The notes: generated by a model from the letters alone, not told the origin. 64,000 bases of DNA from Sedimentitalea sp039941015 (GCF_039941015.1 NZ_JBDVFI010000009.1); one strand, 5' to 3'; shown: positions 53,643-62,916, numbered from the stretch's first letter. Numbers and translations: made by a program.

Positions 53643-54034
53643 TCGTTACTCCAACATCCGCAAACTGCACGGTCACTGCGGCGAAAACTTCGCCATGAAC
53701 TCCCCCGAGCAAACCCTCCAAAAGCCGCGACATACTCCACGACTTAAGCGGCGAAAAACGGCCCCCGTGAGGAGCATCTTTCACCAAGCCTAACTCACAC
53801 GCAAAACAAAACACTCATTGTCCAAAACAAGGGCCGTGGGAGGGTGGATATCACTGACAGCAACATCCGCTCGGGTTTTTATAAAAGACACTTTGTTTAA
53901 GTCTAAAATTGGGCAGATTTGGTTCGTTTTCACGAACTCAACAGAAACAAAAAAGTGGAGGGCTGGCGTATTGTCCCTGAATTGCAGGGACATGGGCGGT
54001 GCGCAGTTTGCCGCGCACCGCAGAGTCGATCAGG
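53643..54034. other. Intergenic region, exoY-like / gap, with three hairpins
   Basis: 392 bases with an AT-rich stretch around 53870-53950 and no convincing gene. Three perfect short hairpins cluster near the gap end: GTTCGT/ACGAAC (53922-53937), GTCCCTG/CAGGGAC (53973-53991) and CGGTGCGC/GCGCACCG (53997-54020). None has a T-run. They may cap the gap transcript or flank the exoY-like promoter. Confidence 0.55.
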
Positions 54035-55042
54035 TCAAGCCAGAGTTGCCTGCATCGCTTTTGCTGTATCCAGCATACGGTTGGAGAAACCCCACTCGTT
54101 GTCATACCAGCTGAGAACACGCACCATCCCGCCATCGCCTACATGGGTCTGCGCAGTGGCCAGTATCGAGGATAGCGGGTTATGGTTGAAGTCTGACGAA
54201 ACCAACGGAAGGTCGCTGACACCCAGAACGCCTTGAAGCGGGCCAGAGGCCGCCGCCGCGCGTATAGCATCGTTCACCGAGTCAGCGGTCGCCGCGCGGT
54301 CAGGCAGAAAGCTGAGATCCACAACAGACACGTTCGGCGTTGGAACACGGATCGCCGATCCATCAAGTTTGCCCTTGAGTTGTGGCAAAACAAGTCCGAC
54401 GGCCCGTGCCGCCCCCGTCGAAGTCGGGATCATCGACAGCGCCGCCGCACGCGCGCGATAGAGGTCGCGATGCGCGGTATCGAGCGTTGGCTGATCGCCG
54501 GTGTAGGAATGGATCGTGGTCATATACCCGGTGCGTATGCCGAACGCATCGTCCAGAATCTGGGCCACCGGAGCCAAACAGTTGGTAGTGCAGGATGCAT
54601 TGGATACGATCGTGTCTTCTGCGGTGAGGCCCTGATGGTTGACGCCGTAAACGATGGTCTTGTCCGCGCCGTCACCCGGTGCCGAAATCAGAACTCGGCC
54701 CGAGCCGTTCTCAAGATAGGCGGCCGCCTTGTCCCGTTTGGTGAACACCCCGGTGCATTCCAGCGCGACATCGATATCATCCCACGGCAGGTCCGCCGGA
54801 TTGCGTTCTTGCGTGACGCGGATACGGTGGCCGTTGATCACCAATGCATCGTCTTCGACCGTCACATCCGCGTTCAGGCGGCCATGAACAGAATCAAATT
54901 GCAGAAGGTGGGCATTGGCCTCGGTCGGGGCCAGATCGTTGATTGCAACAATTTCAACATCGGTGCGACCGGATTCAATCCAGGCCCTCAGAACGCAGCG
55001 ACCGATACGACCGAAACCGTTGATTGCGAGTTTCGCAGACAT
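54035..55042 (-). CDS. gap: Glyceraldehyde-3-phosphate dehydrogenase, type I (second copy)
   Basis: 335 residues: INGFGRIGRCVLRAW at the N-terminus, NAD-type INDLAP, the catalytic SNASCTTNCLAPVAQ, TTIHSYTGDQPTLD with the active-site His, and the C-terminal WYDNEWGFSNRM. Oxidises glyceraldehyde-3-phosphate in the lower glycolytic/gluconeogenic trunk. A CceR-like operator lies 45-58 bp upstream of the start, suggesting this is the central-metabolism copy under LacI-type control. Divergent in sequence from the copy at 27.2 kb. Confidence 0.93.
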   Translation of the reverse strand: MSAKLAINGFGRIGRCVLRAWIESGRTDVEIVAINDLAPTEANAHLLQFDSVHGRLNADVTVEDDALVINGHRIRVTQERNPADLPWDDIDVALECTGVFTKRDKAAAYLENGSGRVLISAPGDGADKTIVYGVNHQGLTAEDTIVSNASCTTNCLAPVAQILDDAFGIRTGYMTTIHSYTGDQPTLDTAHRDLYRARAAALSMIPTSTGAARAVGLVLPQLKGKLDGSAIRVPTPNVSVVDLSFLPDRAATADSVNDAIRAAAASGPLQGVLGVSDLPLVSSDFNHNPLSSILATAQTHVGDGGMVRVLSWYDNEWGFSNRMLDTAKAMQATLA

Positions 55043-55086
55043 GTTTCTTCTCCTTCATGACGGAGTTCGTCTATGGTTGGTATTCA

Positions 55087-55100
55087 TGATAGCGCTAACA
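55087..55100. promoter_or_regulatory. CceR-like LacI operator upstream of gap
   Basis: TGATAGCGCTAACA differs by one base from the palindrome TGTTAGCGCTAACA, which I recall as the binding site of CceR, a LacI-family carbon regulator in Rhodobacter. Located just upstream of a central-carbon gene. The base match is seen; the regulator is inferred. Confidence 0.65.
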
Positions 55101-55224
55101 GGGCAATAACATCGGAATGCCGCCCTGACCAGATCCAATTGCCGGTCTGGCCGTGACATGGCCGCGAAGACACAGGTATCGCCGAACGATGTAACTCGCG
55201 AACCGTCGAGTGCCGGCGCTGCGT

Positions 55225-56274
55225 TCAGGTATCCGCCGCTACAGTCGCCCTGTATCGTCCGGGACTCTCCCCGACCCAGCGTTTGAATGCGTCGGTAAAA
55301 CTGCTCAGATTGGAATATCCCAGTAGATAGGCGATTTCCCCCAGTCCGAGATCGCTGTTTTTGAGATAGTTGATGGCAAGACTCTCGCGCAGGTCCTGAA
55401 GGGTACGAAAAAACGTCGTTCCTTCTTGCTCCAATCGTCTTGCGAGCGTGCGCGAACTGAACCCCATTTCCCGTGCGATGCGATCCTGATTGGCTTCACC
55501 AGACGCAAGCCGTGCAGCGATCGCCCGTTCGACATCCACGATCAACGCCGAACTGTTCCGCCGTTTGCGGTCCAGAACATCCTCGGCATATTGGCGCAGC
55601 ACCGAATAGAGTTCGTGATCTGCTGTCGCCAGCGGCAGGTCGAGAGCTGACGGCTCAAAGAAAAACGCATTGTCCGGCGCTCCGAATTCGACACGACACC
55701 CCAGATAATCTTCGATCACATCGATATTCGTTTTTCGCAGATGCCGAAAACACGCCTTGCGCAATCTCAGTTTCTGCTGCACCGCCTTTTCAAGCCCAGA
55801 CAGGATCCCCGACGCTCCGAACTCGACCATTTGGCGGCGCTCTACCTTTGCTGGCACGCGGAAGTACCAGGACAGTACACTTTCCCGATCCAGTATGGTT
55901 TCATCGAGCTCCACAACATCCGTGAACACCCGGCGATATCGCGCAAAATTCTTGATGAAATCCCGCACCGTCGGCGACGATAATCCGACATAGCTGAGCA
56001 AGCCGGTTCGCCGCATATCGCGCTGGATACCTCTTTCGAAACCAAGAACATCATTACCGGACAGGGCGGCCGCATGTTCGAAAAACGCTGCTATATCAGG
56101 GAATTCGGCAAACGGCTTTTCCTGGGTCAGAAGCTCGGCATCAAAGGCTGTCCCCGTGAAAACATCGCGCTGACTATAGCCTTCGGCCAAAAGGTATTCA
56201 GCCAGTGATCTGACATAAACGGCACCATGTCGAAAACGCTGCTCGGGCACGCGCTTAACGTCCTGCGTCGGCAA
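55225..56274 (-). CDS. AraC-family transcriptional regulator
   Basis: 349 residues. The N-terminal two thirds are the arabinose-binding-type domain of the OruR/ArgR-like subgroup (YLLAEGYSQRDVFTGT, RTGLLSYVGLSSPTVRDFIKNFARY). The C-terminal 100 residues carry two helix-turn-helix motifs (QDRIAREMGFSSRTLARRLEQEGTTF, GEIAYLLGYSNLSSFTDAFKRWVGESPGRYR). Effector unknown. Divergent from the EthD gene across 299 nt, which makes that gene its likely target. Confidence 0.9.
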   Translation of the reverse strand: MPTQDVKRVPEQRFRHGAVYVRSLAEYLLAEGYSQRDVFTGTAFDAELLTQEKPFAEFPDIAAFFEHAAALSGNDVLGFERGIQRDMRRTGLLSYVGLSSPTVRDFIKNFARYRRVFTDVVELDETILDRESVLSWYFRVPAKVERRQMVEFGASGILSGLEKAVQQKLRLRKACFRHLRKTNIDVIEDYLGCRVEFGAPDNAFFFEPSALDLPLATADHELYSVLRQYAEDVLDRKRRNSSALIVDVERAIAARLASGEANQDRIAREMGFSSRTLARRLEQEGTTFFRTLQDLRESLAINYLKNSDLGLGEIAYLLGYSNLSSFTDAFKRWVGESPGRYRATVAADT

Positions 56275-56573
56275 GCGTCAGCATACCGTGGTTCGCGACC
56301 GTTGCCGTCCGGAAATGTTTGGAATCAAACTGCAATGACGGGTTTCTCATGAAATACTCTCTAACAAATAACCTACCCCCGACTAAAGCGCGAACGGGCT
56401 GGTCGACTCAAGGTTTTTAGCATGTTTCCGACAGGCTCCTCCAAAAAAAGGGGGTGCGGGACAAGGCGATCGGCTTGGCAAATCCTGATCTGCCTTCAAT
56501 CAGGTTTTGACAGATCGGTTACCTGCGCACTTAATGGCCGCGACGAAGACGCACATTCATGAGGAGGTTCACA

Positions 56574-56882
56574 ATGTCCGTATCCCTGCAGGTCCTGTAT
56601 CCGATCACCGACGGAACAGAGTTCGATTATGACTATTACCTATCGACCCATATGAATCTTGTCGCTGAACATATGGGCCCGCATATTGAGCGCACATTGG
56701 TCACCAAAGGCAACGCCGGTGGCCCCGACACGCCACCCTCGATTTACGCCATCGCCACGATTGTTTTTCCAGATCAGGACGCGATGGGCGCGGCCTTGAA
56801 ATCTTCTGCGCCGGTGATGGCGGATATTCCAAACTTCACCAATGCAGAGCCACAGATTCTGATCGGTGAGGTCGTCGGTTGA
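56574..56882 (+). CDS. EthD-domain protein
   Basis: 102 residues from the ATG at 56574, with a strong GAGGAGG 6 nt upstream. VLYPITDGTEFDYDYYLSTHMNLVAEHMGP and the closing PNFTNAEPQILIGEVV are typical of EthD-like ferredoxin-fold small proteins, seen in ether degradation and polyketide contexts. Reaction unknown. Divergent from the AraC regulator, which probably controls it. The 299-nt gap 56275-56573 otherwise shows no feature. Confidence 0.85.
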   Translation: MSVSLQVLYPITDGTEFDYDYYLSTHMNLVAEHMGPHIERTLVTKGNAGGPDTPPSIYAIATIVFPDQDAMGAALKSSAPVMADIPNFTNAEPQILIGEVVG

Positions 56883-56956
56883 TCTCGCACGCGTCGGAAA
56901 CCGCGTTGCCTTCTGGCAACGGGCAGAAGGCTATGCCGCCAACCCTTCAACTGAAG

Positions 56957-56985
56957 AAGGCGCGCCAACGAATGTGGCGCGCCTT
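56957..56985. terminator. Terminator between EthD and lpd genes
   Basis: A perfect 11-bp stem AAGGCGCGCCA/TGGCGCGCCTT with a 7-nt loop, followed by TGTTT on the plus strand. On the minus strand the T-tract is CTTCTT-like. Likely bidirectional between the two convergent genes. Confidence 0.85.
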
Positions 56986-57012
56986 TGTTTGCTAAGAGCG
57001 ATTGACGCCCGA

Positions 57013-58752
57013 CTACTTCCGTTTTTTCGGCGGCATGAGGTCGGTGATCGTGCCTTCGAACATCTCGGCAGCAAAATTGATCGTTTCGCTCAGCGTCGGA
57101 TGCGGGTGGATGGTGTGACCAAGGTCAACGGCGTCTGCGCCCATCTCAATGGCCAGCGCCGCTTCGGCGATCAGATCACCGGCGTTGGTGCCGACAATCG
57201 CTGCGCCAACAACGCGATCATCCTCAGGGTTAAACAACAGCTTGGTCATCCCCTCGCTGCGCCCATTTGAAAGCGACCGGCCCGAGGCCGCCCAGGGAAA
57301 GACACCCTTTTCGACCTTAATGCCCTTTTCCTTGGCTTGCGTTTCGGTCAATCCAACCCATGCAACCTCGGGATCAGTATAGGCCACCGACGGGATCACC
57401 TGCGCATCAAAGGCACGCTTGTGTCCGGCAGCAACCTCCGCAGCGACCTTGCCTTCATGCACGGCCTTGTGTGCCAGCATCGGTTGTCCAACCACGTCGC
57501 CAATCGCAAAGATATGCGCCTGCCCGGTGCGCTGTTGATGATCCACGGCGATAAACCCGCGCTCATCCACGGCAACACCCGCGGCCTCGGCATTAATCAG
57601 TTTACCATTGGGGCGGCGCCCGACGGACACCAGAACCCGGTCAAACGTGTCTGTGGTGATCTCGCCCTTGTCGTCCTCGAACGTGACTTTCAGCCCTTTC
57701 TTCTGGGCCTCCATCGCCGTCACCTTGGTCTTGAGCATGATCTTTTCATACCGACCCTCGACACGCTTCTGAAGCGGACGCACCATGTCCTTATCGGCTC
57801 CGGGCATCAGTTGATCCATGAACTCGACAACCGTGATTTTCGAGCCAAGCGCATCATAGACACAGGCCATCTCGAGCCCGATGATACCGCCACCCAGAAC
57901 CAACATCCGCTTGGGGATGTCGGCCAGTTCCAGCGCCCCGGTGCTGTCCATCACCCTTGGGTCGTCATGTGGGATGAATGGCAGTTCCACAGGTTCGGAA
58001 CCGGCGGCGATGATACAATTATCAAAGCTCACCGTGGTATCCCCGTCACTGCCGCTGACCGCAATCATGTTCGGACCCGAGAACGTCCCGGTTCCGCGCA
58101 CGACTTTGACCTTTCGAGCCCGCGCCAGACCGTCCAGACCGCCGGTCAGCTGGCTGACCACCCCGTCTTTCCAGCCGCGCAGCTTGTCGATATCAACCTT
58201 GGGTTTGGAAAAGGTAATACCGTGCGCGCCCATTTCCTCGGCTTCGGTGATCACCTTGGCCGCGTGCAACAACGCCTTGGACGGGATACACCCGACGTTC
58301 AGACAAACGCCGCCCAGTACCGGGTTGCGCTCGATCAGGATGACCGATTTGCCCAAATCGGCGGCGCGATAGGCCGCAGTATAACCACCTGGACCAGAGC
58401 CCAGAACGACAACCTCGGCATGATGCTCGCCCGCACCGCTGGCGGTACCGGTCGCTGAGACAGCAGCAGGCGCTGCTGCGGCTGGTGCCGCCTCGGCAGT
58501 AGATTCTGGAGCGGCATCGGCCGCCGCCCCTTCCAGCACCATGATCAGGCTGCCTTCGGACACCTTGTCGCCCTCGGCCACCTTGATCTCTTTCACCACG
58601 CCGGCTGACGGGCTTGGCACTTCCATCGTTGCCTTGTCGCTCTCCAGTTCGATCAGCGGGTCCTCGGCGGCGACTTCATCGCCGACGCTGACCAGAATGC
58701 TGACCACAGGTACTTCGGAGAAATCACCGATATCAGGAACTTTGACATCCAT
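57013..58752 (-). CDS. lpd: Dihydrolipoyl dehydrogenase with N-terminal lipoyl domain (E3)
   Basis: 579 residues. Residues 1-80 are a lipoyl domain (ELESDKATMEVPSPSAG, with the lipoylated Lys), then an Ala/Pro linker, then a full flavoprotein disulfide reductase: GSGPGGYTAAYRAADLG, redox-active CLNVGC in GGVCLNVGCIPSKALLH, and the HPHPTLSE dimer catalytic motif. It reoxidises dihydrolipoamide with NAD. The lipoyl fusion is known from other bacterial PDH operons. Third gene of aceE-aceF-lpd, 13 nt after aceF. Confidence 0.95.
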   Translation of the reverse strand: MDVKVPDIGDFSEVPVVSILVSVGDEVAAEDPLIELESDKATMEVPSPSAGVVKEIKVAEGDKVSEGSLIMVLEGAAADAAPESTAEAAPAAAAPAAVSATGTASGAGEHHAEVVVLGSGPGGYTAAYRAADLGKSVILIERNPVLGGVCLNVGCIPSKALLHAAKVITEAEEMGAHGITFSKPKVDIDKLRGWKDGVVSQLTGGLDGLARARKVKVVRGTGTFSGPNMIAVSGSDGDTTVSFDNCIIAAGSEPVELPFIPHDDPRVMDSTGALELADIPKRMLVLGGGIIGLEMACVYDALGSKITVVEFMDQLMPGADKDMVRPLQKRVEGRYEKIMLKTKVTAMEAQKKGLKVTFEDDKGEITTDTFDRVLVSVGRRPNGKLINAEAAGVAVDERGFIAVDHQQRTGQAHIFAIGDVVGQPMLAHKAVHEGKVAAEVAAGHKRAFDAQVIPSVAYTDPEVAWVGLTETQAKEKGIKVEKGVFPWAASGRSLSNGRSEGMTKLLFNPEDDRVVGAAIVGTNAGDLIAEAALAIEMGADAVDLGHTIHPHPTLSETINFAAEMFEGTITDLMPPKKRK

Positions 58753-58765
58753 ATCCGCGCCCTCC

Positions 58766-60025
58766 TTACAACATCAGCCGGCGCACGTCGCCGAGCAGGT
58801 GTTTCAGTTTGGCGCAGAACCGGGCGGCCAGAGCGCCGTCAATGGCGCGGTGGTCATAAGACAACGACAACGGCTGCATGTTGCGAGGCACAAAGGCTTC
58901 ACCATCCCAGACCGGAGCCATCTTGGACCGGGTCAGGCCCAGAATCGCCACCTCGGGCGCGTTGACGATCGGGGTGAACGATGTCCCACCGATGCCGCCC
59001 AGAGACGAAATCGTAAAGGTCGCACCCGACATGTCATCGCCTTTCAGCTTGCCGTCGCGTGCCTTGGCCGACAATTCGCCCAGTTCCTTGCTGATCTCGA
59101 CGATGCCCTTGCGATCCGCATCCTTGATCACTGGCACCATCAGCCCGTTCGGCGTGTCCGCCGCAAAACCGATATTGTAGAAATCCTTCTTGATCAGCTT
59201 GTCGCCATCCGGATGAATCGAACTGTTCACTTCCCAATGGGATTTCAGCGCCGAGACAGACGCCTTGATCATGAACGACAGTAATGTGACGCGATAGCCT
59301 TCCTGCTTGGCCTGCCCGTCCAACTCGCGCCGGTACTGATCCAGATCGGTTATGTCCGCCTCTTCGTTGTGGGTCACATGCGGGATATTCAGCCAACTGC
59401 GGTGCAGCGCCGGACCGGACAGTTTCTTGATCCGAGGCATTTCCACATCTTCGACCGGACCGAATTTGCTGAAATCGACAGCCGGGATGGGCGGAATGCC
59501 CATGCCGCCCTGCGCTCCACCGGCGGCAGCAGCGGGTGCGGTTGAGGATTTCAGATACTTGGTCACGTCTTCGCGCAAGATACGTCCCTTGCGACCAGAC
59601 CCGTTGACCTTGCTCAACTCGACATCCAGTTGCCGTGCAAAGGCGCGTACCGACGGGCTGGCATGGACCTTGCCAAAACCGGCATCCGTCACGGCCGGCG
59701 CAGCGGGGGCGGGCGCAGCGGCGGCAGGCGCGGCTGGCGTGGCGGCGGGTTTATCTTCCTTGGGTGCCTCTTTTGGCGCAGCGGCTGTACCGTCGCCCTC
59801 GACCAACAAGAGCACGTCGCCCATCGAAACCTTGTCGCCTTCGCTCACCTTGATCTCTGTCACCTTGCCCGCAGCCGAGCTTGGAACTTCCATCGTTGCC
59901 TTATCGCTTTCCAGCTCGACCAGCGGGTCTTCTTCCGCAATCACGTCGCCAACGCTCACCAGGATGCTGATCACCGGAACATCGTCGAAATCGCCGATAT
60001 CTGGTACGGTTACTTCAATAGCCAT
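58766..60025 (-). CDS. aceF: Dihydrolipoamide acetyltransferase (E2 of pyruvate dehydrogenase)
   Basis: 419 residues with one lipoyl domain (VELESDKATMEVPSSAAG), an Ala/Pro linker, a peripheral-subunit-binding domain (HASPSVRAFARQLDVELSKVNGSGRKGRILREDVTKYL) and the catalytic core. The active site is DHRAIDG (HxxxDG) near the C-terminus. E. coli AceF has three lipoyl domains; this has one, the other being supplied by the E3 fusion. Second gene of the operon. Confidence 0.96.
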   Translation of the reverse strand: MAIEVTVPDIGDFDDVPVISILVSVGDVIAEEDPLVELESDKATMEVPSSAAGKVTEIKVSEGDKVSMGDVLLLVEGDGTAAAPKEAPKEDKPAATPAAPAAAAPAPAAPAVTDAGFGKVHASPSVRAFARQLDVELSKVNGSGRKGRILREDVTKYLKSSTAPAAAAGGAQGGMGIPPIPAVDFSKFGPVEDVEMPRIKKLSGPALHRSWLNIPHVTHNEEADITDLDQYRRELDGQAKQEGYRVTLLSFMIKASVSALKSHWEVNSSIHPDGDKLIKKDFYNIGFAADTPNGLMVPVIKDADRKGIVEISKELGELSAKARDGKLKGDDMSGATFTISSLGGIGGTSFTPIVNAPEVAILGLTRSKMAPVWDGEAFVPRNMQPLSLSYDHRAIDGALAARFCAKLKHLLGDVRRLML

Positions 60026-60051
60026 TTGTATTGTCTCCTCGTATCCCGCGG

Positions 60052-62706
60052 TCAGACCAGGCGGGGGTTCGGCTTGGCGCCGTCAATGTTGTACTTGCTC
60101 AGGGCGGATTCCATTTCCGCGCGGCTGACGTGGCCGGCACGATAGAGCCGCTCCATTGCCGTTGCCGCGATATGGTTGGCGTCCACCTCAAAGAACCGCC
60201 GCAGGTTAACCCGGCTGTCGGAACGTCCGAACCCATCGGTGCCCAGCACCGTGAAATCGTTCGGCACCATCGCCCGGATCTGTTCGGCATAGTTCTTCAT
60301 GTAATCCGTGGCTGCGATCACCGGCCCTTTGGCCTTGGCAAGCTGCCCGGTCACAAAAGGCTGCTTCTCGTCTTCCAACGGATTCAGGCGGTTCCACCGC
60401 AGACAATCCTGACCTTCGCGCGCCAACTCATTCAGCGAAGTCGCCGACCAGATGTCGCTGGTCACGCCGAAATCTTCCTCGAGCATTTCCGCCGCCTTGA
60501 GCGCCTGCATCAGGATCGTCCCCGACCCCAACAGGTTCACATGCTTGTCACCGGGTTTCGGCGTTTCGCGGAAGCGGTACAGCCCCTTGATGATATCGTC
60601 TTCGACACCCATCGGCATATCGGGATGGCTGTAGTTTTCATTCATCAGGGTCAGGTAGAAATAGACATCCTCCTGATCGCCATACATGCGTTGCATGCCG
60701 TTTTGGACGATCACCGCCACTTCATACTGGAATGTCGGATCATAGCTGATGCAGTTGGGGATCGTGCTCGCAAGGATGTGGGAATGCCCGTCCTCGTGCT
60801 GCAAACCTTCGCCGTTCAGCGTGGTCCGCCCGGCGGTGCCGCCCAGCATGAACCCGCGCGCCCGGCTGTCGCCTGCTGCCCAGGCCAGATCGCCGATCCG
60901 CTGGAACCCGAACATCGAGTAATAGATAAAGAACGGGATCATCGGCACGCCGTGATTGGAATAGGCGGTTGCCGCCGCGATCCAGTCAGCCATGGCACCG
61001 GCTTCGTTGATGCCCTCCTGCAGAACCTGCCCATCGACGCTCTCTTTGTAGAACGACATCTGATCGGCATCCTGCGGCGTGTATTTCTGCCCAAGCGGGT
61101 TATAGATCCCCACAGAGCGGAACAGACCTTCCATCCCGAAGGTGCGGCTTTCATCCGGCACAATCGGTACGATGTTCTTGCCGATCTTCTTGTCGCGCAA
61201 CAGCGTCGTCAGGATCCGCACAAAGGCCATCGTGGTCGAAATCTCACGCTCGCCCGTGCCTTTCAACTGCGCCTCGAACTTGTCGAGCCCCGGTATTTCC
61301 AGCTTGTCGCTGACCGACTGGCGCTGCGGGAATGCCCCGCCAAGCGCCTTGCGACGGTCGGCCAGATACGCCTTTTGCGCGTTGTTCAGCGTGACAAACG
61401 GGGCCTTGCCCACGTCTTCATCGCTGACCGGAATCTGGAAGCGATCACGGAAAGCGCGCAGCTGATCCTCGTTCAGCTTTTTCTGCTGGTGCGTGGTGTT
61501 CTGTCCCTCGCCCGCAGTTCCCATGCCGTGACCTTTGACGGTCTTGACCAGAAGGCAGGTCGGCTGACCCTTGGTGTCGGTCGCGCGTTTGAACGCGGTA
61601 TAGACCTTTTCAGGATCGTGGCCGCCCCGGCGCAAGGCCCAAATCTGATCGTCTGTCCAGTCTTCGACCAGCGCAGCTGTTTCCGGGTATTTACCAAAGA
61701 AATGTTCGCGGATATAGGCTCCATTCTTGGATTTGAAGGTCTGATAGTCACCATCGACGGTTTCATCCATCAACTGGCGCAACCGGCCGCTGGAGTCTTT
61801 CTCCAGAAGTTCATCCCAGCCTTTGCCCCAGAGCAGCTTGATGACATTCCAGCCCGCGCCACGGAAATCGCCCTCGAGTTCCTGAACAATTTTATGGTTG
61901 CCTCGAACCGGGCCATCCAGACGCTGGAGGTTGCAGTTGATGACAAAGATCAGGTTGTCGAGCCCTTCGCGCGCGGCAAGGTCAATCGCGCCACGGCTTT
62001 CCGGCTCGTCCATCTCGCCATCGCCGAGGAAGCACCACACCTTGCGGTCGGCCATGTCGATATGGCCCCGGTTGTGCATGTATTTCATGAACCGCGCCTG
62101 ATAGATCGCCATGAGCGGCCCCAGACCCATCGAAACAGTCGGGAACTGCCAGTAGTCGGGCATCAGCCAAGGGTGCGGATAGCTGGACAGCCCCTTGCCA
62201 TCAACTTCGCTACGGAAGTTTTCCAGCTCTTGCTCGCTGATACGGCCTTCCATGAAGCTGCGCGCATAAATGCCCGGGATCACGTGGCCCTGAAAGAACA
62301 CTAGGTCGCCACCATGCATCGCGGATTTTGCGCGCCAGAAATGGTTCAGCCCGATGTCATACATGGCCGCCGAACTGGCAAAAGAGGCGATGTGTCCGCC
62401 ATATTCGCTACTGACCTTGTTGCGACGCACAACGGTCGCCATGGCGTTCCAGCGGTTGATCGTGCGGATGCGCCACTCCATCTCCATGTCGCCGGGAAAC
62501 GGCTCCTGATCGTCGGCCGGGATGGTGTTCTGATAAGGCGTAGTCGCCGAAAACGGCAGGTTGGCCCCCGCGGCGCGCGCCTGCTGTACCGCCTTGTCCA
62601 ACAAGAAATGTGCGCGATTGGCACCGTCACGTTCGATGACGTCCTCAATCGCTTCCTGCCATTCCTGGGATTCTACAGGATCAATATCCTGAGCGTGGTC
62701 TGTCAT
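60052..62706 (-). CDS. aceE: Pyruvate dehydrogenase E1, homodimeric
   Basis: 884 residues, the full AceE length, starting at an ATG with GGGAGAGGG upstream. Thiamine-diphosphate site GDGEMDEPESRGAIDLAAREGLDNLIFVINCNLQRLDGPVRGN is unmistakable, and the remaining E1 domains (GQNTTHQQKK, GLYRFRETP) follow. Decarboxylates pyruvate and acetylates the lipoyl group of AceF. Heterodimeric PdhA/PdhB is more common in Rhodobacterales, so this form is of interest. Its 341-nt leader region holds three palindromes. Confidence 0.97.
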   Translation of the reverse strand: MTDHAQDIDPVESQEWQEAIEDVIERDGANRAHFLLDKAVQQARAAGANLPFSATTPYQNTIPADDQEPFPGDMEMEWRIRTINRWNAMATVVRRNKVSSEYGGHIASFASSAAMYDIGLNHFWRAKSAMHGGDLVFFQGHVIPGIYARSFMEGRISEQELENFRSEVDGKGLSSYPHPWLMPDYWQFPTVSMGLGPLMAIYQARFMKYMHNRGHIDMADRKVWCFLGDGEMDEPESRGAIDLAAREGLDNLIFVINCNLQRLDGPVRGNHKIVQELEGDFRGAGWNVIKLLWGKGWDELLEKDSSGRLRQLMDETVDGDYQTFKSKNGAYIREHFFGKYPETAALVEDWTDDQIWALRRGGHDPEKVYTAFKRATDTKGQPTCLLVKTVKGHGMGTAGEGQNTTHQQKKLNEDQLRAFRDRFQIPVSDEDVGKAPFVTLNNAQKAYLADRRKALGGAFPQRQSVSDKLEIPGLDKFEAQLKGTGEREISTTMAFVRILTTLLRDKKIGKNIVPIVPDESRTFGMEGLFRSVGIYNPLGQKYTPQDADQMSFYKESVDGQVLQEGINEAGAMADWIAAATAYSNHGVPMIPFFIYYSMFGFQRIGDLAWAAGDSRARGFMLGGTAGRTTLNGEGLQHEDGHSHILASTIPNCISYDPTFQYEVAVIVQNGMQRMYGDQEDVYFYLTLMNENYSHPDMPMGVEDDIIKGLYRFRETPKPGDKHVNLLGSGTILMQALKAAEMLEEDFGVTSDIWSATSLNELAREGQDCLRWNRLNPLEDEKQPFVTGQLAKAKGPVIAATDYMKNYAEQIRAMVPNDFTVLGTDGFGRSDSRVNLRRFFEVDANHIAATAMERLYRAGHVSRAEMESALSKYNIDGAKPNPRLV

Positions 62707-62740
62707 GTGCCCTCTCCCTTGCTCCGCATATATTCGGAGT

Positions 62741-62758
62741 TAGTTTAAAATTAAACTA
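62741..62758. promoter_or_regulatory. Palindromic operator candidate 1 upstream of aceE
   Basis: A perfect 8-bp inverted repeat TAGTTTAA-AA-TTAAACTA. It lies 35-52 bp before the aceE start, a position where a bound repressor would block transcription. A second, degenerate copy lies at 62899-62916. The regulator is unknown. Confidence 0.7.
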
Positions 62759-62842
62759 CAGATGAATTCTTTGATCCGATCTGCAGTTTGAGCCGGCCTG
62801 AATGCCCGACCCGTCAGATTGAAGCGTGCCTAACACGCCGCA

Positions 62843-62859
62843 CTTACGTAACGTAGGTC
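62843..62859. promoter_or_regulatory. TACGT-A-ACGTA palindrome upstream of aceE
   Basis: A 17-bp inverted repeat centred on TACGTAACGTA, flanked by AC and GT and with one mismatched pair. Different from the TAGTTTAA sites, so possibly bound by another factor. Confidence 0.5.
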
Positions 62860-62898
62860 CCTCGGCGCATATCCTCTCTGCAAACGGCGCATAGCTAA

Positions 62899-62916
62899 TA
62901 GTTTAATGCTGAACTA
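62899..62916. promoter_or_regulatory. Palindromic operator candidate 2 upstream of aceE
   Basis: TAGTTTAA-TG-CTGAACTA has the same 8-2-8 layout as the site at 62741, with 6 of 8 pairs kept in the second half-site. The centres are 158 bp apart, close to 15 helical turns. Confidence 0.5.

Noticed and set aside
57337..58458. A 373-codon plus-strand frame opposite lpd
   Set aside because: Antisense to the E3 gene; composition is rich in His/Gln/Arg and lacks any domain.
60031..62304. A 757-codon open frame on the plus strand opposite aceE
   Set aside because: It lies fully antisense to the certain aceE gene, and its composition (His/Arg/Leu-rich) is that of a shadow frame in GC-rich DNA.
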